Notes: generated from the sequence alone by a model not told the origin. A stretch of 64,000 nucleotides of DNA from Candidatus Hepatincola sp. Av (GCA_023518375.1 CP068450.1:62001-126000); one strand, 5' to 3'; positions 33,611 to 44,108 are shown, counted from the first letter of the stretch. Numbers and translations: made by a program.

Positions 33611-34304
33611 AGCTAATTTGCACCTTATGTTTGATTGTAATTTTTGTTGTTGATACATCACAAGTATAGCATAGTAACTCTACTCCACACTCTTTAGCTT
33701 GCATAAAGGTGTTAAAATAGTTTTTATCTATATCTTTAGCAATTCTAAAAAATTTGTGTTCATCATTTCTTTGAATAATATATAAATTAACAGCATGTAT
33801 ACCAGATTGCTTAATAGTTATTAAATCTTGTAAATGTTTGATTCCTCTGGTGGTTATGGCATCTGGGAATTCTGCAACTAGAGGGTTTCTTTGTAAGGTT
33901 ACACTTTTTACTTCAACTACGCAAGAGCGTTTAGTATTGCTTAATTGAAAGTCTAAACGAGAATTTAAAAACTTAGTTTCAGGTTTAATAGTATTATATT
34001 GAGCCAATTCTGGAATTTGTTTTAACGTCAGGGCTTCTTTTACTAAATGATTAGTTCTACTGGTATTAATATCTACAAGAGCCTGCTTACTAGTTTCTAT
34101 TAACTCTAATTTATAAGCCAGTTTGTTTTTAGGATTCATATTTTTACTAACATAAACTTTTACTCCCTCATCTGCTAAACCTTTTAATGAACCTGAATTA
34201 GGGCAATGTGCCGTAATAATTTCTTGGGTATCTAACTTAATATCTGCTAAAAACCTTTTATAACGTTTAATTAAAGTACCAGCTAATAATGGAGGTAATT
34301 GCAT
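33582..34304 (-). CDS. sfsA: SfsA-family protein
   Basis: 240 aa. Family features are the N-terminal LIKRYKRFLADIKL, AHCPNSGSLKGLADEG, and a nuclease-like core RLDFQLSN...VVEVKSVTL with AEFPDAITTRGIKHLQDL. SfsA was named for sugar-fermentation stimulation in E. coli; its fold suggests a nucleic-acid-binding or nuclease role that is not settled. It often neighbours map in alphaproteobacteria. It is the first gene of the leftward run to 30239. Confidence 0.92.
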   Translation of the reverse strand: MQLPPLLAGTLIKRYKRFLADIKLDTQEIITAHCPNSGSLKGLADEGVKVYVSKNMNPKNKLAYKLELIETSKQALVDINTSRTNHLVKEALTLKQIPELAQYNTIKPETKFLNSRLDFQLSNTKRSCVVEVKSVTLQRNPLVAEFPDAITTRGIKHLQDLITIKQSGIHAVNLYIIQRNDEHKFFRIAKDIDKNYFNTFMQAKECGVELLCYTCDVSTTKITIKHKVQISYGDTNKTLL

Positions 34305-34366
34305 ATGCTTATATATCCTTGAATCTTAATGAGGCTAATAGCCTTTTGTTAATTGTATAGGAAATT

Positions 34367-35170
34367 TTAACCTTTCCAACCAATAATGTTGCAATACTCA
34401 ACACTAACAGGGTAATGATTGTTTTCCTTATTTTGAAAAATTTGGTATTTTTTTTCTACTAATTTAAAGAAGGCTTTACCTAAGTAATAAGAAGACCTTT
34501 TATATAAAACATTAGTTTCACCATAACCTTTAAGATCTTTAAAGATATTATTAAAATTTTTATACATTATTTCAATTTTATCTTTATCGGCAGTAATGCT
34601 TTGAAAACCAATACTTTGTAGTAAGTCAGCTAAGGATTGCATACTAGCAAAAGGGTGAATATGAGGGGAAAAGCTATTAAAAAGTTCGGTTTCAGCATTA
34701 GTCATAGCTGTTTTTAGTTCTTCTAAAGTACCAAGAATAGGCATTACTAAAAAGAAAAAACCTTGGGGTTTCAAAACTTTATGAATTTGGCTAAAGATAT
34801 TAGGAAGGTTATTCATACTATGCAAGGCAAAAATACTAATTATACCATCAAAACTATTAGCCTTAAAAGGTAGTTTATTAAAAGTAAGATTAATTTTATT
34901 AGTGCTATCATTAGCATTTAAAAAGTTTAGAAAGTAATCTGCTTGTAGGACATAAGGGAATTTTTCTAACATTTCTTGTTGTGCCAAGGTGTGAAATAGT
35001 TCTCCTAAACCACAACCAAGTTCTAGCGTATTAGGAAAATTCCCTTTTAATTCGCTAAGGCGATCGGCAGTACGTACAGCTAACTCTTTTTTTAAGAAAT
35101 TAAAATTAATAGCAGTAGCTTCAATACGGTTTTTTCTAATTTTAAGTAGTTCTTGGTTAAATACAGTCAT
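34367..35170 (-). CDS. SAM-dependent methyltransferase, BioC/NDUFAF5-like
   Basis: 267 aa. A class I methyltransferase fold is shown by TLELGCGLGELFHTLAQ (motif I), the NKLPFKANSFDGIISIFALH segment and VLKPQGFFFLVMPILGTLEEL. The overall pattern resembles the alphaproteobacterial BioC-like family related to mitochondrial NDUFAF5, which hydroxylates an Arg of complex I subunit NDUFS7 and has lost methyltransferase use. Either role is possible. It is divergent from comF, the usual arrangement for this family. Confidence 0.75.
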   Translation of the reverse strand: MTVFNQELLKIRKNRIEATAINFNFLKKELAVRTADRLSELKGNFPNTLELGCGLGELFHTLAQQEMLEKFPYVLQADYFLNFLNANDSTNKINLTFNKLPFKANSFDGIISIFALHSMNNLPNIFSQIHKVLKPQGFFFLVMPILGTLEELKTAMTNAETELFNSFSPHIHPFASMQSLADLLQSIGFQSITADKDKIEIMYKNFNNIFKDLKGYGETNVLYKRSSYYLGKAFFKLVEKKYQIFQNKENNHYPVSVEYCNIIGWKG

Positions 35171-35279
35171 TGTTAATTTGTAGTTTTTCTGTAGGTGTAT
35201 TAATCTTAAGAATAACAGACATATTATAATGTAATTTTAGTATTTATAATAAAAAATTAATAAAATAATTACAAAACTT

Positions 35280-35996
35280 ATGAAAATTTTTAAAAATATC
35301 CTAAATTTTATTTTTCCCACTAAGTGTTATGTTTGCCAAAATACGTACACAAGTGGGATTTTATGTGCATCTTGCTTTACAGAACTTCAAGTCAAGCAAC
35401 ATACCTGCCATGTTTGTGGAGTAGACCTTCCCCAACATAGTACTACTTGTGCCTTGTGCTTACATAAGTATAGACCTTTTAATAGTTTAAATTTTTATTA
35501 TATTTATAATAAAACAACATTTAGCTTAATTAGCCAGTTTAAATATTTTCATAAATTAGCAATACAAGATTTTTTAGTTCAAACCTTAGTAAAAAGTATT
35601 CCCAAAGAAATTTTACAAAACATTGATGTAGTTATCCCTGTCCCTATGTACTATTTTAAACTTTTAAGAAGAAGGTACAACCATAGTGCAGTGTTAGCTA
35701 AAGCCTTTGCTAACAGCAATAATTTATATTTTAATCCTTTAATCTTAAAGAAACACCAAGCAACTAAAGCACAAATGACTCTTAGTGGTAGTAATAGATT
35801 AAGTAATGTTAAGAATAGTTTTAACATTAACCCAAAATACATAGAATATTTACAAGGGAAAAGAGTATTATTAATAGATGATGTAATTACAACTGGTGCT
35901 ACTATTCATGCTTGTGCTAAGGTTTTAAAGAAGGCTAAAGTTAGGGAAGTTCATATTTTAGCTATTGCCAGAGTTCAAGGAATTTTAAAAATTTAA
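35280..35996 (+). CDS. comF: ComF-family phosphoribosyltransferase-like protein
   Basis: 238 aa. The N-terminus has a double zinc-finger-like set of Cys (CYVC, CASC, CHVCGVDLP, CALC). The C-terminal part is a type I phosphoribosyltransferase fold with the PRPP-loop VLLIDDVITTGATIHACA. ComF proteins act in DNA uptake in naturally competent bacteria, but are widely retained elsewhere. No other competence genes are in the window. grxC follows 102 bases downstream. Confidence 0.9.
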   Translation: MKIFKNILNFIFPTKCYVCQNTYTSGILCASCFTELQVKQHTCHVCGVDLPQHSTTCALCLHKYRPFNSLNFYYIYNKTTFSLISQFKYFHKLAIQDFLVQTLVKSIPKEILQNIDVVIPVPMYYFKLLRRRYNHSAVLAKAFANSNNLYFNPLILKKHQATKAQMTLSGSNRLSNVKNSFNINPKYIEYLQGKRVLLIDDVITTGATIHACAKVLKKAKVREVHILAIARVQGILKI

Positions 35997-36098
35997 AAAT
36001 AAGTTTATAATTAATAATATTTATAAAACTAATATAATGATAATTAACTGAAATTATATATAATAATATATCAATTACATAAACAAAGGAAATATTTC

Positions 36099-36350
36099 AT
36101 GAAAATAGAAATGTATACAAGTAATAATTGCCCTTTTTGTGAAAAAGCAAAAACTTTATTAAAAATGAAAGGGGTAGAGTGGATTGAATATAATATTCAA
36201 GAGGATCCTAATAAAGTAGCAGAAGTATTGCAACGTTCTGGCGGTAAAAAAACTGTACCCCAAATTTTTATTAATAATAAACATATTGGAGGTTACTCTG
36301 AATTACAAGCCTTAGATACTAAAGGTGAACTAGATTCTCTACTAAAATAA
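36099..36350 (+). CDS. grxC: Glutaredoxin 3 (dithiol, CPFC)
   Basis: 83 aa. It reduces disulfides with glutathione. The active site is NNCPFCEKAK (CPFC, about residues 11-14), and the glutathione-binding elements are KTVPQIFINNKHIGGYSEL. An AAAGGAAA site precedes the ATG. It lies between comF and the convergent ubiG, 18 bases from the latter. Confidence 0.95.
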   Translation: MKIEMYTSNNCPFCEKAKTLLKMKGVEWIEYNIQEDPNKVAEVLQRSGGKKTVPQIFINNKHIGGYSELQALDTKGELDSLLK

Positions 36351-36368
36351 GCAAAATAAGTTATGTGG

Positions 36369-37088
36369 TTAGTTATTTGCTTTTTTTGCCACACAAATAT
36401 AGTTAATAGTTGGTTTATTAGCAATTACCCAGTCTTGGCTCATAACTTTAAAATTAATACCTTTAATATGGGTGATAGAGCTATTATATACTTCTAACAT
36501 ATCAGATAATTCTTTAGGAGTAATAAATTTAGCAAAGTCGTGAATATTTTTAGGTAACCAACCTAAGATGTATTCAGCTGTATATTTAGCTAGAATTAAA
36601 GATTGGATATTCCTATTAATGGTAGAAATAACTATTAAACCATTAGGTTGTAATAATTTTATAACAATTTTTAGGAACTCTTTAGGATCTGGCACATGTT
36701 CAATAATTTCTGTAGCAAAAATTATTGGAAATTGTTTATTAGGATTAGCTTGTAAATATTCTTCAGGAGTATTGTTAAGGTAGTTAATATTTAAGTTATT
36801 AGCTGTGGCATGTTTTTTTGCTTCTAAGATTGTAGATAAAGAGGCATCTATACCTGTAACTTGAAAACCTTGTTTGGCAAAAGGTTCGGCTAAAATTCCT
36901 CCACCGCAACCAACATCAAGAATTTCTAAGGGTGGTTGAAGCTTATTTTGTTGTAATACTTGGCTAATGAACTCTATTCTAGCGTTATTGAAATTATGAA
37001 GTACTTTGAATTTACCATTTTGTTTCCACCATTCTTTAGAAATAGCAGAGAATTTTTTAATTTCAGATTCAAGTGAGGATCTAAACAT
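36369..37088 (-). CDS. ubiG: Ubiquinone O-methyltransferase UbiG
   Basis: 239 aa. It performs both O-methylations in ubiquinone synthesis. Motifs are EILDVGCGGGILAEPFAKQG (SAM-binding), VTGIDAS and FATEIIEHVPDPKEFLK, and the family's KEWWKQNGKFKVLHNFN near the start. With ubiA and ubiD in this window it completes three steps of the ubiquinone route, the likely precursor of rhodoquinone (see the rquA-like gene). Confidence 0.95.
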   Translation of the reverse strand: MFRSSLESEIKKFSAISKEWWKQNGKFKVLHNFNNARIEFISQVLQQNKLQPPLEILDVGCGGGILAEPFAKQGFQVTGIDASLSTILEAKKHATANNLNINYLNNTPEEYLQANPNKQFPIIFATEIIEHVPDPKEFLKIVIKLLQPNGLIVISTINRNIQSLILAKYTAEYILGWLPKNIHDFAKFITPKELSDMLEVYNSSITHIKGINFKVMSQDWVIANKPTINYICVAKKANN

Positions 37089-37254
37089 ATCATTCCTTAA
37101 AAATTTTTATATTAATAACATCTTACATTAATATTAGGATCTTATTAAGATTAATCTGTTAATATATTATTTAAAGTTGTAAAATTAAATTTACCTAAAT
37201 TAAAATGATTATAATATAATTATGTTTAAAAATACATTTTAAATGAATGTGTAG

Positions 37255-37281
37255 TTCAACAAAATAAATTATTTTGTTGAA
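37255..37281. repeat. 12-bp perfect inverted repeat upstream of the FMN-oxidoreductase operon
   Basis: TTCAACAAAATA, three bases, TATTTTGTTGAA, lying 80 bases before the start at 37361 in the 272-base gap between divergent ubiG and the operon. Candidate operator or small hairpin; no T-run. Confidence 0.45.
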
Positions 37282-37360
37282 ATTTGTATGCACTATTGTT
37301 AATCTTATATCTATGTTTGTATTAGAAAACAGATAAGTATTTTGTAGAAAGTGAAAAAAA

Positions 37361-38359
37361 ATGGAAGTAAATAAATTAAACAAGTTATGGCACACAGGGC
37401 AAGAATTTCTAGGTGTAGAATATGCCATTATGGGTGGTGCAATGTCTTGGATTTCGGAACATAATTTAGTTTCGGCTATTTCAAATAGCGGAGCCTTTGG
37501 CGTTATTGCTAGTGGTTCAATGGATGCTCCCTTGCTAAAAAAAGAAATTACCCTTACTAAGGCTAAAACAAAAAAGCCGTTTGGGGTTAATATTATTGTA
37601 ATGAATCCTAAATTAGAAGAACTAATAGATGTATGTGGTGAAGAGAAAATTAAGCATATAATTTTAGCTGGTGGCTTGCCTAATGCTGTGATTATAAAAA
37701 AACTCCACGACTATGGCATCAAAGTTATAGCTTTTGCCCCTAATGTATCTATTGCTAAAAGGTTAATCAAAAATGGTGTTGATGCCTTAATTATAGAAGG
37801 TTCAGAAGCTGGTGGGCATATTGGTCCGGTATCAACTTCAGTATTAGTTCAAGAAATTCTACCAGAGATAAAGGAAGTACCTGTTTTTGTGGCAGGTGGT
37901 ATTATTCATGGTGAAATTGTAGCTAAGTATTTAGAATTAGGAGCCGCAGGAGTTCAAATAGGTACAGCTTTAGTATGTACTAATGAATGTATAGCCCACG
38001 ATAACTTCAAGCAGTCTTTTGTTAGGGCTTCCTCCCGTGATGCCCAATCTACAGTCCAAATAGATCCAGAATTCCCAGTGATTCCGGTAAGAGCCTTAGT
38101 AAATAAAGGTTCTAAGGGTTTTGTAGAGTTGCAAAGAGAAGTTGTTGAAGAGTTTAAAGCTGGTAAAATTTCTAAGTATGATGGTCAAATGAAAATAGAA
38201 CATTATTGGGTAGGGGCTTTAAGGCGAGCTGTTATTGCAGGTGATGTTGAAAATGGTTCATTAATGGCAGGTCAGTGCGTAGGAATGGTAACAGAAATAA
38301 CTTCAGTTAATGAGGTTATTAAGCAATTAATAGCAAAAGCATTAACTTGTATAAAATAA
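37361..38359 (+). CDS. Nitronate monooxygenase/FabK-like FMN oxidoreductase
   Basis: 332 aa. A TIM-barrel FMN enzyme of the nitronate monooxygenase/enoyl-ACP reductase II group. Landmarks are the N-terminal IMGGAMSWISEHNLVSAISN, GAFGVIASGS, PFGVNIIV, the active-region EGSEAGGHIGPVSTSVLV and the phosphate-binding VFVAGGIIHGE followed by GAAGVQIGTALVCTNEC. FabK would be a fatty-acid reductase and NMO a detoxifying enzyme; sequence alone does not decide. It is the first gene of an operon with rodZ, ispG, hisS, prfA and prmC. Confidence 0.8.
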   Translation: MEVNKLNKLWHTGQEFLGVEYAIMGGAMSWISEHNLVSAISNSGAFGVIASGSMDAPLLKKEITLTKAKTKKPFGVNIIVMNPKLEELIDVCGEEKIKHIILAGGLPNAVIIKKLHDYGIKVIAFAPNVSIAKRLIKNGVDALIIEGSEAGGHIGPVSTSVLVQEILPEIKEVPVFVAGGIIHGEIVAKYLELGAAGVQIGTALVCTNECIAHDNFKQSFVRASSRDAQSTVQIDPEFPVIPVRALVNKGSKGFVELQREVVEEFKAGKISKYDGQMKIEHYWVGALRRAVIAGDVENGSLMAGQCVGMVTEITSVNEVIKQLIAKALTCIK

Positions 38360-38369
38360 GGTAATTAAT

Positions 38370-39482
38370 ATGGTAGCAGAAAAAGAACAATCCGATAAAG
38401 GTAAAACCGTTGAAACAGAAGCTATTGCTCCAAGTACAGCAGAAGCTAAAGTTGTAGCAGAGCCTACAGTGGAACATGTTAAAATTGGTAGTTTACTACG
38501 TGGTTTAAGGCAGCAAAAGGGTTTATCTTTAGATGATGTAGTAGCCGATATTCGTATTAGAAAAGTGTTTTTAGAGGCCTTAGAAAATGAAAATTTTGCT
38601 GAACTTCCAGAAAGAACCTATGCTTTAGGCTATTTAAGGGTGTATCTTACTTATTTAGAAGTAAAAGATGTAGAAAATTATTTAGTTCAAATGGATAAAG
38701 CCTACAATTTTTCCGACCCAGATTACCACAATACAGAATATACTTCACCACTAGAAGAAAAATATAGTTTTGCGAATATCTTAAAAGATAATGTAAAAAA
38801 ACGTATGCAAAATAGTGCTGAAAGCAAGACAACAGATAAAAAGAAAAAACTATTACCTATTTTATTATTAATCATAGTATTAATAGGGGCTATATATATG
38901 TTCTTTTTCTTACCAAAAGGTCAAGATGAAAAAGTTGCTAACCTTGATGTTGAACAGCCAAACCCTAATAAAGTTTTTTCAGACTCTAGTGAATATGTAA
39001 CGAAAGAAAAACCAACTAACAATAATGGTACTAATGAAGTTACCATAGAAGATAATAACCAAACTGAAAATACTAAGGTAGCCAATACCAATCCTGTAGT
39101 GAATAACAGTCCTACAGTAAACAAGGCAGATTCTACCGTAGTTACTAATGAAAAAGCTGACGAATTCCGTTTTGCAGATTTTCCTAAAGAAACAAAAGAT
39201 AGAACTATTAAAATTACTTTTTCAGATGATGTTTGGGTACGTATTTATAATATAAAAGATAAGCACCTAATTTACTTAGAAAAAATCTTTAAAGCTGGTG
39301 ATGTTTATGAAATTCCAGGAGTAGATGGTTTAGCTATGAATATTGCTGATTATGACAAAGTAAATATTACTGCCTCTGGAAACCATATTTTCTTATATAA
39401 TAATAAAAAATATAGTCATGTGGTAAACAATATAGCTTTAACAGATGAGTATTTATTAAGTAAATATAGTCGTGCCAGATAA
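38370..39482 (+). CDS. rodZ: RodZ-like cell-shape protein with helix-turn-helix and DUF4115 domains
   Basis: 370 aa. Residues about 35-110 form a RodZ-type HTH ([20 protein letters not shown], then [20 protein letters not shown]). A single membrane helix ([20 protein letters not shown]) lies at about 167-186, then an Asn/Thr-rich periplasmic linker, then a C-terminal beta domain ([20 protein letters not shown]). RodZ links MreB to the wall-synthesis machinery. The long acidic N-terminal extension before the HTH is extra. It precedes ispG as in many alphaproteobacteria. Confidence 0.88.
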   Translation: MVAEKEQSDKGKTVETEAIAPSTAEAKVVAEPTVEHVKIGSLLRGLRQQKGLSLDDVVADIRIRKVFLEALENENFAELPERTYALGYLRVYLTYLEVKDVENYLVQMDKAYNFSDPDYHNTEYTSPLEEKYSFANILKDNVKKRMQNSAESKTTDKKKKLLPILLLIIVLIGAIYMFFFLPKGQDEKVANLDVEQPNPNKVFSDSSEYVTKEKPTNNNGTNEVTIEDNNQTENTKVANTNPVVNNSPTVNKADSTVVTNEKADEFRFADFPKETKDRTIKITFSDDVWVRIYNIKDKHLIYLEKIFKAGDVYEIPGVDGLAMNIADYDKVNITASGNHIFLYNNKKYSHVVNNIALTDEYLLSKYSRAR

Positions 39483-39498
39483 TTACTGGTATTATATT

Positions 39499-40620
39499 AT
39501 GCTTTATGATTATATAATTCCTAGAAAAAAAACCAAAGTTGTTAATGTTGGCAAAGTAAAAGTTGGTGGTGAAAACCCTATTATTGTTCAGTCTATGACT
39601 AATACTAATACTACAGATTATCTTGCTACTATTAAACAGATTCATGCACTTGAAACAGCTGGCGTAGATATTGTTAGAGTCTCTTGCCCAGATCAAGAAT
39701 CAACAATAGCCTTAAAAAAAATAATTACCGAAGTTCAAGTTCCTATTGTTGCCGATATTCATTTTCACTACCGTAGAGCTATTGAAGCAGCCGAAGCCGG
39801 AGCCGCTTGTTTACGAATTAATCCGGGTAATATTGGCTCTTCACAAAAAGTAATGGAAGTAGTAAAAGCTGCAAAAAGTAATAATTGTTCTATAAGAATA
39901 GGAGTTAATTCAGGTTCTTTAGAACCTCACTTAATAGACAAATACAAAAGCCCCACCCCAGAGGCTATGCTTGAAAGTGCATTGACTCATATGAAAATTT
40001 TAGAAGATGCTGATTTTTTCAATTTTAAAATTAGTGTTAAATCATCAAATGTATTTTTAGCTGTAAAATCTTACCAAATGCTTTCACAAGCCTGTGATTA
40101 CCCACTGCATTTAGGTATAACTGAAGCTGGTAGTAAGCGTTCAGGTACGGTGCTTTCTAGTTTAGGCATAGGTTCATTGTTATGGCAGGGCATTGGTGAT
40201 ACCATTCGGGTATCATTATCAGCCGACCCTGTTGAAGAGGTAAAGGTAGGCTTTGATATTTTAAAATCTTTAAATTTAAGTAATAAAGGTGTTAAGATTA
40301 TTTCTTGCCCTTCTTGTGCTAGGCAAGGCTTTGATGTAGTGAAAGTAGTAACTGAAGTAGAAGAAAGGTTAGCCCATATTAAAGAACCTATTAAAATTTC
40401 CATGCTAGGTTGCGTAGTGAATGGTATTGGCGAGGCAAACTATACCGATATTGGTTTAGTAGGCATTAGCAATAAAGAAAATGTTATTTACATCAACGGG
40501 CAAAAAAGCCATAAGATTCCTAATGAAGAAGTAGTAGAACACTTAGTAAAACTAGTAGAAAAAATGGTAACAACCAAAGAAAAAACTAAAGCACTTAATA
40601 ATACTAATCTACAGGACTAA
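39499..40620 (+). CDS. ispG: 4-hydroxy-3-methylbut-2-enyl-diphosphate synthase (isoprenoid pathway)
   Basis: 373 aa from the chosen start. The [4Fe-4S] enzyme makes HMBPP in the MEP pathway, feeding the ubiquinone tail. The cluster ligands are [10 protein letters not shown] and, later, [11 protein letters not shown]; the barrel part includes [24 protein letters not shown] and LRINPGNIG. The frame opens at a GTG at 39472 inside rodZ, but the ATG at 39499 gives the usual N-terminus ([18 protein letters not shown]). Confidence 0.93.
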   Translation: MLYDYIIPRKKTKVVNVGKVKVGGENPIIVQSMTNTNTTDYLATIKQIHALETAGVDIVRVSCPDQESTIALKKIITEVQVPIVADIHFHYRRAIEAAEAGAACLRINPGNIGSSQKVMEVVKAAKSNNCSIRIGVNSGSLEPHLIDKYKSPTPEAMLESALTHMKILEDADFFNFKISVKSSNVFLAVKSYQMLSQACDYPLHLGITEAGSKRSGTVLSSLGIGSLLWQGIGDTIRVSLSADPVEEVKVGFDILKSLNLSNKGVKIISCPSCARQGFDVVKVVTEVEERLAHIKEPIKISMLGCVVNGIGEANYTDIGLVGISNKENVIYINGQKSHKIPNEEVVEHLVKLVEKMVTTKEKTKALNNTNLQD

Positions 40621-40629
40621 AGAGTTACA

Positions 40630-41865
40630 ATGAAATACCAAAATGTACGAGGGACTCATGATCTATTAGGTGAGGAACTCCAAAAATTTCAATATATAGA
40701 AAAGTTAATTTACGAAATAGCTAAATTATATGGTTTTCAAGAAATTAGAACTCCTATTTTAGAATTTGCTGAAATTTTTGAAAAGAATGTAGGTGAAAGC
40801 ACAGATATTGTTAATAAAGAAATGTATATCTTTCAAGGTAAAAACGAAGAAAGAATAGCCCTTCGCCCAGAAGGTACCGCACCGGTAGTTAGGGCATTAA
40901 TTAGCAATAGTTTAACCCATAGTTTACCCTTAAAATTTTTTTATATTGGTTCTATGTTTCGTTATGAGCGTCCACAAAAAGGAAGGCAAAGGCAGTTTAA
41001 CCAAGTTGGTTTTGAATATTTAGGAACAAACCACTATACTTCCGATGTAGAAATGATCCTCCTTGCTATAGACTTCATTAAAAAATTAGGAATTACAGAT
41101 TATCAACTACAAATTAACACTTTAGGTTCTAATACTTCTTTAAATGCTTATAAAAAAGAACTAGTTACTTATTTACATTCTGTAGAAAATAAATTGTCAG
41201 CAGATAGCCAAACTCGTTTACAAAAGAATCCTTTAAGGATTTTAGATTCCAAAAACGAACAAGATCAACAACTATTACAACAAGCCCCTAAAATTTCAGG
41301 TTCTTTAACCTTAGAAGATAAAGAACTATTTACTAAAGTGTTAGAATCTTTAAAAATCCTGAATATTCCTTATGTAATTAATGAAAAATTAGTAAGGGGG
41401 CTAGACTATTACAGCCATAGTGTTTTTGAAGTGGTCACCAATACATTAGGAGCTCAAGGAACCCTAATAGCTGGCGGACGTTATAATGATATGATAAAAG
41501 AAATGTCGGGACCTAACCTTGGTGCTTTTGGTTTTGCAGCTGGTCTTGAAAGACTAGCTTTAATGCTACAACCAATTAATTTAGCACCTGAATCTGTAGC
41601 TATTATTACAAAAGAAGATGAATTCAATAATTACGCACTACAATTAGCTAATACATTACGGCATAATAATATTGCTAGCCAATACATTTTAGGCAAAGAT
41701 ATTAAAGTAAAACTTAAAAGAACTTCTCCTAAAATTTTTAAAATCGCTATTATTATTGGTGAAAATGAATATAATACAAAAATATTAACTGTAAAGAACT
41801 TACAAAACGGTCAAAGTACCAAAGTAGAAGAAACCAAGTTACAAAGTTTTTTACAAAATAGTTAG
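40630..41865 (+). CDS. hisS: Histidyl-tRNA synthetase
   Basis: 411 aa, class II synthetase. Motif 1 is near RTPILEFAEIFEKNVGEST, motif 2 is FYIGSMFRYERPQKGRQRQF, the His-binding motif is LVRGLDYYSHSVFEVV, and motif 3 is GFAAGLERLALML. Length is normal. Nine bases separate it from ispG and 13 from prfA, so it is internal to the operon. Confidence 0.96.
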   Translation: MKYQNVRGTHDLLGEELQKFQYIEKLIYEIAKLYGFQEIRTPILEFAEIFEKNVGESTDIVNKEMYIFQGKNEERIALRPEGTAPVVRALISNSLTHSLPLKFFYIGSMFRYERPQKGRQRQFNQVGFEYLGTNHYTSDVEMILLAIDFIKKLGITDYQLQINTLGSNTSLNAYKKELVTYLHSVENKLSADSQTRLQKNPLRILDSKNEQDQQLLQQAPKISGSLTLEDKELFTKVLESLKILNIPYVINEKLVRGLDYYSHSVFEVVTNTLGAQGTLIAGGRYNDMIKEMSGPNLGAFGFAAGLERLALMLQPINLAPESVAIITKEDEFNNYALQLANTLRHNNIASQYILGKDIKVKLKRTSPKIFKIAIIIGENEYNTKILTVKNLQNGQSTKVEETKLQSFLQNS

Positions 41866-41878
41866 GTAACAAAAAATA

Positions 41879-42952
41879 ATGAGCTTTCACAATAATTTAA
41901 CATCATTAGTAGCAAAGTTTGATGAACTAGGCAATAAATTAGCAAAAGGACCAGCCGAATTAGGCAACGACTTTAAAACTATTTCTAAAGAATATGCCAA
42001 TTTAAGCCCTATTGTAGAGCTAATTAATAAGCTATTTAAACTAGAGAAAGAATATGAAGGTTTAGCAAATGTGCTAGATTCTGAAACAGACTTAGAACTA
42101 AAAGAAATGTTTAAAGAAGAATACTATAGCCTAAAAGAACAAATTGATAAAGTTACAGAAGAACTACAAATTGCTTTACTGCCAAAAGATAAAGACGACG
42201 ATAAAAACATTATTTTAGAAATTAGAGCCGGCACTGGAGGCGATGAAGCCGGCTTATTTGCTGGCGATTTATTCCGTATGTACCAAAAATATGCTGAATT
42301 ACACCGTTGGAAAGTAGAATTAATTAGTGTTTCTGAAACTGGTGTAGGAGGTTTTAAGGAGGTAATTGCTGAAATTACAGGATTAGGAGTATTTGCCAAA
42401 TTAAAGTTTGAATCAGGAGTGCATCGGGTACAAAGAATCCCCGATACCGAAACCAATGGTAGAGTGCACACTTCGGCTGCCACCGTTGCGGTACTACCAG
42501 AAGCAGTTGATGTAGATGTAAAAATAGATGAAAAAGACTTAAAAATAGATATTTACAGGGCATCAGGAGCTGGTGGGCAGCATGTAAACACAACAGATAG
42601 TGCCGTTCGCTTAACCCATTTGCCTACAGGGATTGTGGTAATCCAGCAAGATGAAAGATCCCAGCATAAGAATAGAGCTAAAGCTATGAAAATTCTAATG
42701 TCTAGGATTTATGAGCAACAAAAAAAAGAACAAGATGCAGAACGTTCTTTAAACCGTAAAACTCAAGTAGGTAGCGGGGATAGAAGTGAAAGAATAAGAA
42801 CTTATAATTTTCCACAAGGGAGAGTTTCCGACCATCGGATTAATTTAACACTGTATAAGTTAGATAAAGTTATGGAAGGGGAATTAGATGAAATCATAGA
42901 TGCCCTCATAGCACACGACCAAGCCCTGAAATTAGCTGAATCTCCTTATTAA
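41879..42952 (+). CDS. prfA: Peptide chain release factor 1
   Basis: 357 aa. It reads UAA and UAG stop codons. The peptidyl-hydrolysis motif GGQ is in [38 protein letters not shown] is the usual release-factor core. Length and lack of an internal frameshift mark it as RF1. Its stop overlaps the start of prmC (TAATG), and PrmC methylates the Gln of this GGQ. Confidence 0.96.
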   Translation: MSFHNNLTSLVAKFDELGNKLAKGPAELGNDFKTISKEYANLSPIVELINKLFKLEKEYEGLANVLDSETDLELKEMFKEEYYSLKEQIDKVTEELQIALLPKDKDDDKNIILEIRAGTGGDEAGLFAGDLFRMYQKYAELHRWKVELISVSETGVGGFKEVIAEITGLGVFAKLKFESGVHRVQRIPDTETNGRVHTSAATVAVLPEAVDVDVKIDEKDLKIDIYRASGAGGQHVNTTDSAVRLTHLPTGIVVIQQDERSQHKNRAKAMKILMSRIYEQQKKEQDAERSLNRKTQVGSGDRSERIRTYNFPQGRVSDHRINLTLYKLDKVMEGELDEIIDALIAHDQALKLAESPY

Positions 42953-43797
42953 TGCGTTTGCAAAACCTATATCAACAAGCTATTACTACCTTAACCACAG
43001 CTAATTTTATTGAGAACCATAGCCTAGAGGCTAGAATTCTCTTAAAGCATGTTTTAAACCTTACAGATGATGCTATCTTTATCCAGCTTAGTAATACCTT
43101 AATTGTAACGCCAACTCAGCAACAAAAAGTACAACAATTAATTAAACGAAGGTTACAAGGGGAACCCATTGCCTATATTGTAGGTTATAAGGACTTTTGG
43201 CAAAGTAGATTCCAAGTAAATAAAAATGTATTAATTCCAAGAGCTGATAGTGAAACTTTAATAGAAGCTATGTTACAAGAAGTAGCTCAAGAAAGTTATA
43301 TAGATATTTTAGATTTAGGTATAGGTAGTGGTTGCCTTTTATTTTCCTTGTTACAAGAGTATCCTAATGCAAGGGGAATAGGAACAGATGTTTCCTCTGA
43401 TGCCTTAGCCGTTGCTCAAACTAATGGATTAATGTTAAAAATTAAAAATTATACTTTATTACAAACTAATTTATTTATAGGTTTAACACAAAAGTTTCAT
43501 GTAATTATAAGTAACCCACCTTATATTGCTTTTAATGATAATAATATAGCCCTAGAAACTAAAAACTTTGAACCAGTTGGTGCTTTATATGCTAAAGACG
43601 ATGGTTTGTTTTTTTATAAGGAAATTCTAAGGCAAGCTAAAAGTTATTTATACCCTAAGGGTAAAATTTTCTTAGAAATTGGTTTTAACCAAACAGATGC
43701 CCTTATAGAACTATTGCAGGCATACAATTATAGTAATTACAAGTTTTTTAAAGATTTAGCAGGAATTAATAGGGTAGTGGCTATTTTTTTGCTATAA
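42952..43797 (+). CDS. prmC: Release-factor glutamine N5-methyltransferase PrmC
   Basis: 281 aa. It methylates the Gln of the GGQ motif in release factors. The substrate-binding NPPY is present (IISNPPYIAF), with SAM-motif ILDLGIGSGCLLFSLLQEYP and the N-terminal helical domain including RLQGEPIAYIVGYKDFW. Start overlaps prfA by one base. It is the last gene of the six-gene operon. Confidence 0.95.
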   Translation: MRLQNLYQQAITTLTTANFIENHSLEARILLKHVLNLTDDAIFIQLSNTLIVTPTQQQKVQQLIKRRLQGEPIAYIVGYKDFWQSRFQVNKNVLIPRADSETLIEAMLQEVAQESYIDILDLGIGSGCLLFSLLQEYPNARGIGTDVSSDALAVAQTNGLMLKIKNYTLLQTNLFIGLTQKFHVIISNPPYIAFNDNNIALETKNFEPVGALYAKDDGLFFYKEILRQAKSYLYPKGKIFLEIGFNQTDALIELLQAYNYSNYKFFKDLAGINRVVAIFLL

Positions 43798-43859
43798 AAT
43801 TTTCTAAATGAAATAAAGTTTATAAATAAGTTTATAAATTCATTACACAATACGAAAAA

Positions 43860-44108
43860 AATTAATTTAATAGTAAATTAACCTACAAATTATAAAATAA
43901 TAACTTTCACATACTATTTAGTTGACAATTTGTTCAAATATGATTAACTAATATACTTAGTTATGTTGTAAGTTACTTAAAAGTAGCTTGCAAGTAATTT
44001 TCACATAATTAAATTGTGTAAACTACTTAAATATTATATATAGTTATGGAAAATTTTTAAAAACTATATACTGTTAGAATGAATTAGCTTATAAAAGGTA
44101 AAAGGAAA
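43860..44108 (+). promoter_or_regulatory. Structured leader upstream of rplM-rpsI
   Basis: The 311-base gap before rplM has a consensus TTGACA (43922-43927) without a good -10 at 17 bases. It also has three potential stem-loops: AAGTTACTT/AAGTAGCTT (about 43970-43989), CACATAATT/AATTGTG (about 44002-44018), and TATATAGTT/AACTATATA (44037-44045 with 44062-44070). Ribosomal operons are often regulated by such leaders, but I recognise no known motif. Confidence 0.35.

Noticed and set aside
37195-37428. 77-codon leftward frame upstream of the FMN-oxidoreductase gene
   Set aside because: Overlaps the start of a well-supported gene and the inverted repeat; no ribosome site and no protein-like pattern.
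42124-42483. 119-codon leftward frame within prfA
   Set aside because: Antisense shadow of a conserved gene; Ser/Pro-rich composition is a by-product of the reverse reading.
43922-43927. Consensus TTGACA as an rplM promoter
   Set aside because: No acceptable -10 at 16-18 bases; kept only as part of the leader description.
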